From contig JAWWNJ010000090.1 of the NCBI GenBank assembly GCA_037176885.1, positions 496,001 through 560,000 on the forward strand: a stretch of 64,000 nt of DNA. Direction: 5' to 3'. The DNA comes from Favolaschia claudopus. Its lineage: Eukaryota; Basidiomycota; Agaricomycetes; Agaricales; Mycenaceae. How positions within the stretch are numbered: the stretch's first letter is position 1; each line of letters starts with the position of its first letter. The notes under the pieces are model-generated. The model had not been told where the DNA came from. It was given only the letters and a program-made list of their open reading frames with translations, and made no database searches. Positions 44,164 through 55,535 of this stretch are shown piece by piece. Position numbers and translations under genes: made by a program.

Positions 44164-44368
44164 TAAATCCCCAGCCCCTCGAAATTGTTGTTTTTTTCTT
44201 TCCCAAGTTCTTTCTGCCAAATTACAACTGACACTGTTCCGGGAATACCTTGGCATGTTCGAATCCTGCACCACTTCGCCTATGCTGTGCTAGTCACCTG
44301 TGGTCTAGGCCTTCTCAGCTCGACTTATTAGCTGCTGATTCTCCTGCCCATCTATCCAACACGACGCA

Positions 44369-45172
44369 ATGAAACCCACATCCTCCGTATCTCCTCGTCG
44401 TCCTCGTTCACAAAAACTCCTCCCTTCTCAAGTCCCTCTAGCATCTAGACACAGTCGCCACCGAAAGACTTTGCCAACAAGGTTGCGCTTCCGCCGCGGC
44501 AGTGCACGATACGAGCGGAAGAAATCCCTGGATCAGTGGTTGCAGGATAAAATCACTGCCCAACATACTCAGCGCCCTCTGGGGCGTACCCGTGTCCGAT
44601 CAGATGAATGTCTCTGTATTGTGACCATGTCTGTTTTGCCGGTATGTACGCATCAGCTTGGCCTCCAATTGACTAATAATTTTTCTTCACCAATTCTTCA
44701 CAGTGCGCAACTCACGAGAAGTTTTTACTCTCGGTCTCCATAGAGCTTCAAGAGATAGTTTTCTGCCCATTCGTTCGCTTGGCCTCCTTCCAAGGATCAA
44801 AATACGATGCAGGCGCGCCACCGTGGACCAGACTACTCTCGCCTAACAGGTGTTATTATATTGTCCAACGTAGAAGTTTTGCTGCATTACTCGTGGCTGG
44901 ATTGACTGCCATCAAAGTTGAATCCGTTTTTGAGGCGCGTCTCTGAATGGGATTAATTCTACTCATACTGATTTGTCTCTAGCATAAACTGACGGCCCAC
45001 ATGTGTCATTGGGCTTGTAACACTGCGGTCAGGATCTACAATCCATCTTTGTACATCCTTGCTAATTGTTATCTAGGTTGGCACGGAAGTTGAAAATGAA
45101 CTCGCCACTCATTATCAACGGTTACTCGAAAGCGGGGATATCCGAGAAGATGTCAATAGCGGCTCTCTGTAG
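44369..45172 (+). CDS. Small four-exon hypothetical protein, about 208 aa
   Basis: Exons 44369-44641, 44704-44916, 44983-45027 and 45077-45172 join in phase 0 at every junction and end at a TAG. The first exon encodes a very basic stretch (RRPRSQKLLPSQ, then RHRKTLPTRLRFRRG) followed by LDQWLQDKITAQ; the second reads CATHEKFLLSVSIELQ and QRRSFAALLVAGLTAIK; the last reads ELATHYQRLLESGD. A later donor in exon 2 (after codon VES) is an alternative. No family is recognised; the basic start could direct it to mitochondria or nucleus. It is divergent from the cyclin gene, with the foldback MITE between them. Confidence 0.45.
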
Positions 45173-48100
45173 TCGTACTCTTCTTGTCGAACTCAGTGGA
45201 GCACAATCAAGTTGAATCAACCCTATTCGTCGAAGAACCTCAATCAGAATGTGTGCCGCTTTTGAAATTTTCTTTCCTTCATCCTTTCACGCGGCCTGCG
45301 TATAATGTATATCTGACCGACATCTTGATCCGGACATCTTGAACTACAGAACTCGTCTCACTTTACCCTCTGCTAGTGGATGCTGAGGTCAGCTGAGAGC
45401 TCGCGGTCTCACTGCTTTGCGAGTGCTTCGTTCAGCTCTCTATTTCACTTTGGCGTCGCTCAATACTTTGCATTCAAGTTCGGTGACTGTCGCCGCGCCG
45501 CAAATCCAAACTCAACGTTTCCTCGGCCAAGCAACGTCTCAGGACTCAACACGCTGTTCATGACCTCCCCTTTGCTATCTCTTCGGCCAATCGACCCTCC
45601 AGAATCAACATCAACAGTACTGGCAAATGCATCCTCGTCCATTCAACGAAGGCTCTGGACTACGTCGAATCGAAATAAAATGATACACCCTCCAGTCTTC
45701 TCGGTTTGGTTTCCTCTTGCTCTTTCAAATCCTGGACCCTCTGCGGGTTCGTTTCATACCCATATTTTCAAAGGTACTTGAGCCATTTCTCTCACTTGCG
45801 AACACTCAAATTGCTCCATGCTCACAAGGTTGCGTTCAGGCTCGCAAACGAACTTGATTTATTGTTTCAAAGATACGAACTATCTGGTATATAAACGAAA
45901 GGTGCGTCGTACCGACCTAAATGCATACCCGCTCCACTCCACCCACTTCGGCGGCGTATTGCAGGTGCGCATTTCCGTCAATGTGGCGATTTCGACGCAT
46001 TATCTCAGTTAAGTGTGAGTTTTAATTTAAATTGTTTCGTCATAGTGCACACCTTTGAGCGGTTGCACAGCACCAATGTGCGCCAGCGAACGCGTCAAAA
46101 CGACCAGAGTCGCAGCGGGTCGGCGGGAATGACAGGGCATGGGGGGAGGAGACGGCTTCAGTGGGAGAAAAGACGAGTAATTTATTTTATTTTTTGTCTC
46201 ATGCGATATTCACGTATCTGGAGCGCGTCGATCAGACGTTGGAATGCGGGTTGAGGCAAAGAAAAGGCGGTACAATTATTGAAACCAGAGGAGAGTTTGG
46301 ATTAACGTCGAAGAAACATTACTATTATGTGAAGCGCCGGCGTTTTGACGCGGAATCGGCGCTGACGATAGAGCGGAGAGGCGGCGGAGGCGGTGTTGGT
46401 GTCGAGGGCGAGAACGGAGGCGACGAGCGGGGAGGTAGGCGGACAATGGGTAGATTCGGCGACAGCTGCTTTTCGAGCCGGTGTGTACATAGTGCGTGAC
46501 GCAGTTGACAAGAAAAGCGTGAGTGCGGGGATGTCGGCAAGCGGTGGGTGTCGTGGTGTGAGATGGTGGCGAGCATTGTGTGTCAGGGGAGGATTCGTCT
46601 TGGCCATCGGTGTTGGCGTCGCAAGAGTGCTGTGGCCCTGGCCAACTCAGTGGGCTGTGGGAAGGACATGGTGCACCTTTAGACGTTGATGTGACTCCGG
46701 CTCACCCAGCGTGACCGTCGGCTTTCGGCCTTCACCACCACACTCGCTGCCAGTGCTCACCTCCGATTTTCAATGTTCTTGCACGATCCCCACCCACGCC
46801 CGTTGGCGCTATGAAACGGTGCACGACGTACCTGAAAGATGGCAGCTTCCTCGCAATACCCGCCCATGCCTTGAAATCGCAAATCTTCGTGTTTTTGACT
46901 TTTGAGTCGTCCGTCACGGTATGTCTGCGCTTCGCCTTCTTTTCCTTCTTTGAAGGGTTTTTTCCCGCGTCTAGTCGAAACCTACGGTGGGTCGCAATAC
47001 GGGAATATAAAGGGCGGTCGGTAAGCTCGAGAGATTCGTGGGTATTGGCCACAGAGGCACCGAATACGCCGTTAGGTGCGTAGTCAACTTATTCTCTCGG
47101 TCCTTTTTTACTCATTGTTAGCATTTTCCCCCTCGTTTCCTAGGTTCAGAATACTGCGCATACACGTGTCTCTCTTCTCGGCGTATATCATGCCGCCGCC
47201 GCCTTCGCCGCTGAGTCCACGCCACCCGATCATCTTCCTCCCGAACCGCGCGACGCAGCCCGCACTTGACGCTCTCGTTTGCTGGTGTCTTCAAGCGCAT
47301 CTTTGCTCCGGCCCCGTTGATCATTGCCCGAAAATCAAGGCAGTCGGGCGTTACGCGAGAATCCATAGGTGATTTTGATGATGACGCGATTCGCAGAGTT
47401 TGCGCCTACCCAGCGTTCTCCGAGCTCCCCATAACCCTCCCAGTCGTCCGCGACGCTCGCCACGTACACCCAGCGCCGCCGCAGCCGCCGCACTCTCCTC
47501 GCTCCTCCGCTAGTCCCGGCGTGCTCCCACCTATCGCTACTCGCAGCGTCGTCGGGGGCTTCTCTTGCTGCTTCTCTGCACCTCTGATTGTCCTCAATTT
47601 CTGGGGAAGGTGGGTGAAGCCTAACAATGTCAGGTATGTCTGGCTCTTTATTTTTCTCTACTTTAATCGATACTAACTTGGAACTTGTACATTCTAGAGG
47701 CCGAAACTATGCCTCTCCGCCTCCTGCTTTCCGTGTATATCACTTTCAACACCGAAACTATGTGGGTTTTGTCCCAGGTGCGTTTAGTTTCAACTCTTTG
47801 CTGTAACTATCGACTGTCTGACTTTGATTTCGAAGGCCAGAGGCCGAAACCTTCCCCCCTTGCATTCAACTATCTGTGTATTTCAGATTCAACGCCGAAA
47901 CTACGGTTCGTTCGTTTCAGGTCGGTTTAATTTCAATCTCTTACTTTAACTATTGAAGGCTTGACTCGACCTTTGAAGGCTGGACCTATGCCGGGCCAAA
48001 TTAAGCGCGAGGGCACCTATACAGTTAATTGTATACCGAAACTATGCCGGTAAGTATTAATCTCTTACTTCAACACCCAACTCGAAACGACACTGACTTT

Positions 48101-48672
48101 CATTTTGTACACTCCAGCCACCGAAACCTTGCCTCTCCGCGCCAAACTTCCGTGTATCTCAACTATAACACTGAAACTATGCTTCTATTGCTTCAGGTAC
48201 GTTCAAATTCTGATTCCTTACTCTAAATATTGCCGCTCTGACTTGAACTTTCAGGCAAACCTATGCCGGTTTGATTCGCGCGTCCAAGGCATTAATCCAT
48301 ATACACGTCAGTAAAGTTCCAAGTCAACTCAAACCGACACTCAACTGACCTTAACTTTCAGTTCTTTCTTTTGTTCTACAGCTCGGTTCAAGCCTCAACG
48401 ATTCTTGGGAGTCGATGAATCGTTTCCCAGTTGAAGTCGAGGTAGCATTAGTATCGTTAACTCGGAATGGACATGGGCGGGGATTGGCGTCGAGTGTGAG
48501 CCTGAGCTGTCTGTCAACTGGTGACTCGCGGTTGCGTTTAGCGCTTGCTTCCGCCCGCTGGTTTCGTGGATAGTTATATCATCGCCTGCTGCCGCTGTCT
48601 CAATTCGGCGGCATTTTCATCAACTCCGCTGTTCCACGCGCGCGGTGCATAACAGCTGGAAAATGTCTTGAG
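45173..48672. other. Non-coding region with splice-like repeat array
   Basis: Frames here (45380-45781, 46302-46607 minus, 47052-46732 minus) are short and mutually overlapping. From about 47690 to 48290 the plus strand repeats a short GCCGAAACTATGCC-type block every 50-80 bp, alternating with intron-like stretches that begin GTGCGT, GTCGGT, GTAAGT or GTACGT and end in CAG or AAG. Confidence 0.4.
47690..48290 (+). repeat. CCGAAACTATGCC-type array
   Basis: Variants of CCGAAACTATGCC occur near 47704, 47752, 47843, 47891, 48035, 48122, 48172 and 48254. The copy at 48031-48052 is matched exactly over 22 bp, in inverted orientation, at 39966-39987, with a second weak inverted copy near 39885. Confidence 0.55.
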
Positions 48673-51248
48673 ATGGCTTTCTGCTCGGACGACGGCGTTG
48701 TCGCGAACGAGCTACTTCGATGGAGGTACGTACGTATCGGCATTATCAGATCGTGTTCTCACTCCTCACCTCGCTCTCTTTTCTTCCAGGGTCTGCAAGT
48801 CCATACCTTCTTCCAGCATTCCCCGTTCCTCGCTGGTGGTCTCCCCCGCCTCTCGTGGCCCTGGGCACCGCTCGCAATCGCACAGCGAGCTCGGAGCCAC
48901 ACGTACGGCTACCAAACCGGCGGTCGTCTCGGCCCGCGCCACAGCTTACAGCACCACCCGAGTCCACGCACCTGCGACGCTCCTACCTTCCTTTCTGAAA
49001 GACATCGTCCAGACCCTGGCGCTCTCGCCATCGTCGACGTTGTCTGCGGATCTGCCGTTGAAGGAGGAGTATGAACACGATGGGGAGGGGGCAGCTTGCC
49101 GCCGTCGTCGACTCGGTCGTCGGTCTCTCAGCGACGACGACAACAGCACAATCTTCACCAACGCCTCCTTCGGACACGCCGGTACAACCTTCCTTCACGA
49201 CCTCACCACCACCATCCTTCCCAGCAACCTCACCGTCATCATCGGCCCCGTCGGCTGCGGCAAATCCACTCTCTTGCACGCCGCCCTCGGCGAAGTCACC
49301 CTCCTCACCGGCACCCTCCACCTCCCCCGCACAGGCAACACAGCCTACTGCTCCCAAGACCCCTGGCTCCCCGCATCCTCCTCCATCCGCACTACCATCC
49401 TCTTCGTCTCTCTCTACGACGCGGGGTGGTACACCACCGTCGTCCGCGCCCTCGCGCTCGATCGCGATTTCGCAGAGATGAAGGCAGGGGATGCGACGAT
49501 GACGAGCCAGTTGTCTGGCGGGCAGCGCGCGCGGGTGGCGTTGGCAAGGGCGGTGTATGCAAGGGCGGAGCGATATTTGTTGGATGATGTGTTTAGTGCG
49601 CTGGATGCGGGGACGGAGGAGTGGGTGTGGGGGGCGTTGCTTGATAGGGAGAGTGGGTTGTTGAGAGGGAAGACGGTGGTGCTGGCGACGCACGGGAGTG
49701 AGTGGTTACTTTCCTTTTTTCCTCTCTTCCCGCTTCAGAGGCTGATTGTCCGCCATATATAGTCCACCGCCTTGACAAAGCCGACTTCGTCATCATGCTC
49801 TCCAACGGCCGTATCGTCGAGCAAGGGACGGACCTCCTCGACCGGGACGGCCCCACTCGCGAGCTCGTCCGGAACTCTGTCTCACATCGGAACGAGCTTG
49901 GGAGCGGCCAGGCCAATACCCTCGACGACGCCGAAGCGAAGAACGCTGCCAGCGATGACGCCGACGAGGAGATGGAGGAGGATTTATTACAAATCGACGA
50001 AAGCAAGCGGGAGACAGTCGGCTGGAGCACCTACGGGTTCTCCTTCGGCTTGGTCGGGTGGTTCCGCGCGCTGCTGTATCTGACGCTGGGTGCCGTGTCG
50101 ACCCTGATTCCGCTTGCGATTAACATATATCAGGATAGTTGGACGTCTTCGTTTGTCGTACGTCACTCTTGCTCTCTGTATCCCTTCTTCCTTGTGATAC
50201 ACGCGACTCAATCATGGCTCATAGGACAACCACGGCTTGCTGGTCCGATATTTTGGAGGCTACGTCGCGTTTGAGGCCGTCGCGCTGTTTGCTGCGATAC
50301 TGTTCGTGTATTATGCGACGGGGGTGGCGATGCCGCATGGGGCGCGGGGAGTGCATGCGGAGTTGTTGGATTCGGTTTTGCGGTGCGTTTCATGAGTTTC
50401 TCTCTTGCTCGTTCCATTTCCTGATCTGATTTTCGAAATTCTAAAGGGCCCCTCTGACGGTGATCGAAGCGGCGGGAGTGGGGAAGATTTTGAATCGGTT
50501 CAACTCGGTGCGTCTCTCTTTTGGTTACTAGAAGACATGGGGTCTCATTGCACGTAGGATCTCAATATCATCGATGTAGGTTTGCCCATTGCGATTATGG
50601 GAGTCACACAGTCAGTCGTCTTTTCCTTCTTGAAATGTCTTCGCTCATCTATCGTGCAGAATAGGCATCACCATGTTTGGACGTGGAGATGTCTTGTGGA
50701 GGGAGGAAGGAGGAAGTAGCGCGTCCACCTCGGTGCTGGTCACCTCGACTTCGACTTCCTCCTTGTCAGCCTCTACGTCGTCGTCGTCGGCGGCGTATTC
50801 CGCCTTGCTGCCGCCGCCTTCGACTGCCGCGACCTCGGCTTCGTCGTCGGGATATGGAGCGGGGTACCTGCCTTCGCACGGACATGGGGGACAACATCAG
50901 TCCCCGCGCAGGTATATGCAGACGTCAACGCCACTGGAGCAGTTCGGCACGCTTTCGCTGTCGTCTGGCGCAAATAACAATTCCACTTCCTCACCTTCGA
51001 CATTCAATTCGAATTCATCGACAGCAACACTAACCCCGAATCGACTGGCGGTCAAACACCCGCGGCCCGTTTCGTACGCGGGGACATCGTCAGTGTATAT
51101 GACGCAGCCGCAGTATGAGTTTGGGAGTGGGGCGGGTGTTGTCGTGCCTGCGCCCATGAGGGCTTCGGCATCGTCGTATGTCGGGCAGGAGGCGGAGCCA
51201 AGGCAGCACCACGTGCGGCTCTTCAGTGTATTCGGACGACACATTTAA
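48673..51248 (+). CDS. Shortened ABCC-type protein: NBD1, partial TMD2 and Ser-rich tail
   Basis: Seven exons join with fitting phase: 48673-48725, 48790-49697, 49763-50157, 50225-50382, 50447-50507, 50558-50610 and 50660-51248, giving 738 aa. After a low-complexity leader of about 170 residues comes an ABCC nucleotide-binding domain: Walker A GPVGCGKST, Q-loop CSQDPWLP, signature LSGGQRARVALARA, Walker B YLLDDVFSALDA, H-loop ATHG. A linker with acidic residues leads to two membrane helices (VGWFRALLYLTLGAVS and ALFAAILFVYYATG) and the start of a coupling region (GKILNRFNSDLNIID). Then the transporter ends and a Ser/Thr/Pro-rich tail follows (50673-51248). MRP-type transporters are about 1,400-1,500 aa with two TMDs and two NBDs, so TMD1, most of TMD2 and NBD2 are missing. 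Transport is unlikely. Confidence 0.75.
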
Positions 51249-51774
51249 AGAGGATAACGATGACTTTTGCAGCTGATCATGATGGGCAGATGAGAATGAC
51301 AACTACTATATTATGCTACTCTTGCTACCATAGCATATCTAGTTGGAGAACGAGAGAAGCCTGAATTGAATTGTGTTTCTTGCCTGGAAATTGATTATGA
51401 GGCGAGATTCGGAGGTCTTGATTCATCACACAAGTGTATAAGATCATTTTAGTTGGTTCTAAGCTATTCAACTCAGTTTCCCGTTGCGTTCAACTGCAAA
51501 CCAACGAAAGAAAAAGTAAAAATGAGCGAAACACAATTCTGAATGAGAAAACTAGGAATTAGTTAGGGAATCCAAAAATCTGTCAGATTGCTTCCGGCAG
51601 GTAGGTAGGTAGGATTACGCGGTCCGCACTGGAGTACTATGCTCCCACCTCAAATCAATCTAGATGAAAGATCCGATGATTTGTTTGTCCTTATTATCAA
51701 AATTCAGACTATATATCTAGCTAGGTGTCTCTGTCAATTGCAACATCTACCACTCATTCTCCACATTCCCAGAT
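51249..51774. other. Intergenic region
   Basis: AT-rich spacer between tandem genes. A GTAGG repeat (three units) sits at about 51600-51613. It should hold the kinase promoter; no clear element is seen. Confidence 0.4.
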
Positions 51775-53465
51775 ATGAGTACGGTTCATCTTCCTCTCAA
51801 CCAAGGCTTGCCCCAAACTTCTATTGTTCCCAAACGAAAACGCCAACCTTCAGTTACTTTTACCGAGATTCAAGAGGTTGACAGCCATGGTGGTATAAAA
51901 GCAATCTTTCTTATTGAAGATAGTCCGCCCCAATCATTTGCTGCCAATGCTACTTGTAATCCTCCCAAGAAGCAAAAGCTTCTTGAACCTATTCAAAAAC
52001 AAGCAAAAACAGCTACTGAAATCGTTCTGAAAGTATGTTATGTTCTACCTGTACAGATTTGTAACCAATATCAACTTCCAGAAGCAAAAAATATCATGTG
52101 ATGACCCTAATGGCCACCATATAATCCATCAAAATGAATTGTTGTGTGGAAGATGTAAATCTTCCTTCAACCCTTCATCAAATCAGTGCTGAACGAAATT
52201 TAGACAGGACAATCAAGCTGTTGGGACAAGGAACCTTTGGCAAGGTCATACAAGCTGTCGATATCTACCGAAATTGCACAGTGGCAATCAAGATTGGACG
52301 CGCAACTGAAAGATACCGACTTGCAAGTAAATGGGAAGCACACATTCTGAATGAACTCAAGGAACATGATCCTTCGAACCTACAGTGAGCTAGATATGTG
52401 CGGAGCTATCTGATGTTACTCACCATGTGTGCTATATAGCAGATGCATTCATCTTCTGCGTTTTTTTACGTTTCAGAACCATGTCTGTCTCATTTTTGAG
52501 ATTTTGGGAATGTCTTTATATGCCTTTCTCAAATCCAACAACTTCATACCTTTTCCTGCCAGCCACCTGCAATCTATTGCTCGCCAGCTGTTAGACTGTG
52601 TTGCCTGTGAGTCTCAATTCAATATGCTGTTACATATTCTTACTCGGCAATACATATACAGTCATACATGGATTGCAGGTGATCCATACTGACATTAAAC
52701 CTGAAAACATTCTGCTGGTCAATGACACTTATACAATATCACATACTACAAACCCAGCACAGGTGATTCGTTTCAATATTTGACTGCATTACAATTGAAT
52801 CAGAATGTTGTGCAGCGAATACTCAACAGCACTACTATTCGACTGATCGATTTCGGGTCAGCAACACAGGGAACTAGTCACCATCGATATCCTGCAAGCA
52901 CAAGACAGTATCGAGCTCCGGAAATGATACTAGGTATGTACGTGTCTCGGCAATCTTCGAAATGCATCAAATGAAGAGGTGTTTTTCTTAGGTTTAGGAT
53001 GGTCCTATCCATTGGATTTGTATTCAGTTGGCTGTGTGTTGGTGGAACTCTTCACTGGAAGAACTTTATTCCAAGCAGCCGAAGATCTTGAGCATCTTGC
53101 AATGATGGAAGCTGTAACTGGCAAAATGAAAAAATCGTTTGCACTGAAAGGTGCCAACTCACGACCAACATTTTTCCGAGAAGATGGCTTCATTGACTGG
53201 CCAAATTCTAAAACAACAACGTTCCAGAAAGAAAAGCTTGCCTCTCTTCCACACATAACGGTACATGTTTTCAGCACTCAGAGACCACCACTTTGATTAT
53301 TGATTTTGAACACAGGGCATAATTCCAGCTGATGATACTCCGAGAGTGGCGCTACAGGACATGGTTCAACAACTATTAGACTTTGACCCTATTCGTCGGA
53401 TGACAGCTGAAATGGCCCTCTCTTGCCGTTATTTTTCTATGGATATTCAAGAGGGGACAGAATAG
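51775..53465 (+). CDS. LAMMER-type (CLK) protein kinase
   Basis: Eight exons (51775-52032, 52082-52143, 52187-52384, 52440-52606, 52662-52762, 52804-52933, 52992-53260, 53316-53465) with 38-58 bp introns and correct phase at every junction give 444 aa. A basic leader (PKRKRQPSVTF) precedes a complete kinase domain: glycine loop GQGTFGKV, VAIK lysine, catalytic loop HTDIKPEN, LIDFGSAT, STRQYRAPEMILG and the family mark EHLAMMEAV. LAMMER kinases phosphorylate SR-type splicing factors and related nuclear proteins. All catalytic residues are kept, so activity is expected. The leader is much shorter than in most CLK/KNS1 proteins, and local AT content and many introns match the neighbouring accessory genes. 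Probably an extra, lineage-specific paralogue rather than the conserved orthologue. Confidence 0.9.
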
Positions 53466-53996
53466 AATGGAATTCTAGATTCAATAGTATTCAAAGTTTT
53501 CTAACTGTAGTCTGCTAGCAATGTTTCTATAAGAGCAATGCTTGATAAGTTTAAGCTCAACTCATGAGAACTTTGTGTCTCCCCCAGAACAGTGATAAGC
53601 TAAGCTTGCTCAAAAGAGGGTGTGTACGGTAAGGGTAACCAGAAAACTTGGTGGAGACCTAGTTTCATGTGTGTGGGGGGGAAGAGCTGCTCGTGTTGCC
53701 TTTGGCAACGGCTGGAAAAAGAGTATGACAAGAGCTTCTGGCAAGTGCTCTACACGTCGTACTGGTGGGAAACTACCAAACTACCCAAGCACTGAAGCAA
53801 AGAGACACAGAGAGTGGGCAAAAGAAAAGCACGTGCAAGATGGTGGTGGGTGAACGCGAAAGAGTGATGTGTCACGTGTTGCGTCACACTATCCCGTTTC
53901 ACACTTTTGCTTAGCTTATGCTCTGACAAACTTAAGCTATTCGTGCCTCACGTAAAGCTTGTCTCGGAAAAAAATATGGAATTCAGCTTCAGTGAT
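53466..53996. other. Intergenic region
   Basis: 3' flank of the kinase gene. A plus-strand frame at 53620-53853 has no support. Confidence 0.4.
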
Positions 53997-54382
53997 CACT
54001 AAGGTTGGACATGGGTCCCCTGCGGGTCCCAGAGGCCAACCCACACCCGTACCCGCGCCAGACCTGACCTGTAACCCGTGCGGGCTACCCGTGGGTTCAG
54101 CAAGACCTGCGGTACTGGACGGGTCAGCGGCATATTCGGCGCCTACATCCCTCAAGACTGCTCCTACCTCGAAATTAAGGCAATATTGATGGTTTCCGAG
54201 GTCGCCGCCTATGCTGCCACTGGCTTCCACAGGTGCTGATGGTGTGATCAAGGAATCGGCGAGGCCAAAACGTGGATTGCCGGGTCTGCCAACATCAGCC
54301 GAGACCCGCAGGTCAATCCGCAGGTCAACCCGCCCGGGTACAATACCGTGGCTATACCTGGTACCCGTGTCCATCCTTAGTG
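53997..54382. mobile_element. CACTA-type MITE
   Basis: A 386-bp element with ends CACTAAGGTTGGACATGGGT and ACCCGTGTCCATCCTTAGTG, which pair with two or three mismatches over 20 bp. The CACTA/TAGTG termini are diagnostic for CMC/En-Spm elements. It is flanked by AT on both sides (2-bp; CACTA elements make 2-3 bp duplications). The inside is full of short (A)CCCG(C)/GGGT motifs and has no coding capacity. Confidence 0.75.
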
Positions 54383-55535
54383 ATTGCAAAAAAATGACTT
54401 GAGGCAACAAATTATCGTGTTGAAATCATTCTGACAGCAGAATTAGCAACCAGCGTATACCATACACAAGTATGTCGACAGGTGACAAGGCTCCTGCGGA
54501 AGGGTCACAGTGCTCGGTTAGCGCCTGATAATCGCCAAACCAGTATACGAGTCTTCGGAAGGACGAGAAGCCCCTGAACCGAGGCACACAGGCTTCACAG
54601 TCACACGACAACAGTAATTTATGACATGTCCCATATCAGCCCCCATCTTTATCATTGTATCGAAGGCTGGACTTCCCAGTTGTCCTCCTGAGAAAGCAGG
54701 CTAGCTGCCAGCTGATGGGCCAGCTGGGGTTTTCTGCTGGTCGATCAGAAGATGTGATTGCAACGAAGAATTCGTGCGAAGAGAATGAAGGTTGACTTGC
54801 TTATTCTGTGTCTAATATGTTAGTGAGTTGCCTGAGGTGTAAAAAACAACAGTGACACACCTGAACATGAAGCCAGACTCTCTATCATATCTGTGGTTCT
54901 GGTTCTGTTGTCTCAGAGCCTGTGTCTGAGGTGCTGTCATCATCACTGTTTATAGTGGTTGGGGGGACTTCAAAGACTTCGGCAGTGAGAAGTAAGACTG
55001 CCGCATCGAGAAAGCACTCGTTCCTGAGTTAGAGAAGACTTTTTTTAGGCATACGGCAGCTCAGCAGCCTTTGGTGTGTCTGCAAGAGACGAGATCACTC
55101 AGTTCCCTTGTATATTACAAGCAGTAAGAATTGAGCAGGCCCGATAGTGCACTCGGTGTCTGGATTTTCTAAAAGTTAAGCTTCCGCCTTGAAGAGGCCA
55201 TCTCCCCAGCGATATTGCTCTACTCTAAGAACAATAGCCATAAATAAATCAACACTAAATGCAAAGTCAGATGTTCATGAGGCTTTGACAGATGTATCTA
55301 TACATAGTACAATAGAATATACATTGATTGTAGATCTATTTACACTTGTGATTGTGGACACAGCCACAACATATGTATATAAATTCTCTCAGTTTCAGAT
55401 TTGTAGTTCAAATTGCTTCAGATGTCTCTGTCTAAATCAACATATAGACTCTGACAAGAATAAAGATAAGTCCAGCTTTATTCATCTACACAAAAAGAAA
55501 GACTGACAAAGACTGTATACATAGCTGTAGAATAA
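54383..55535. other. Upstream region of the transposase gene; no gene recognised
   Basis: Frames at 54611-54426 (minus) and 55189-55506 (plus) are unsupported. A CACTAAATG motif at 55253-55261 may be the left end of the transposase-bearing element (see findings). Confidence 0.4.

Noticed and set aside
48983..49693. A 236-codon minus-strand frame
   Set aside because: It lies antisense to the ABC nucleotide-binding domain, whose motifs are unmistakable on the plus strand.
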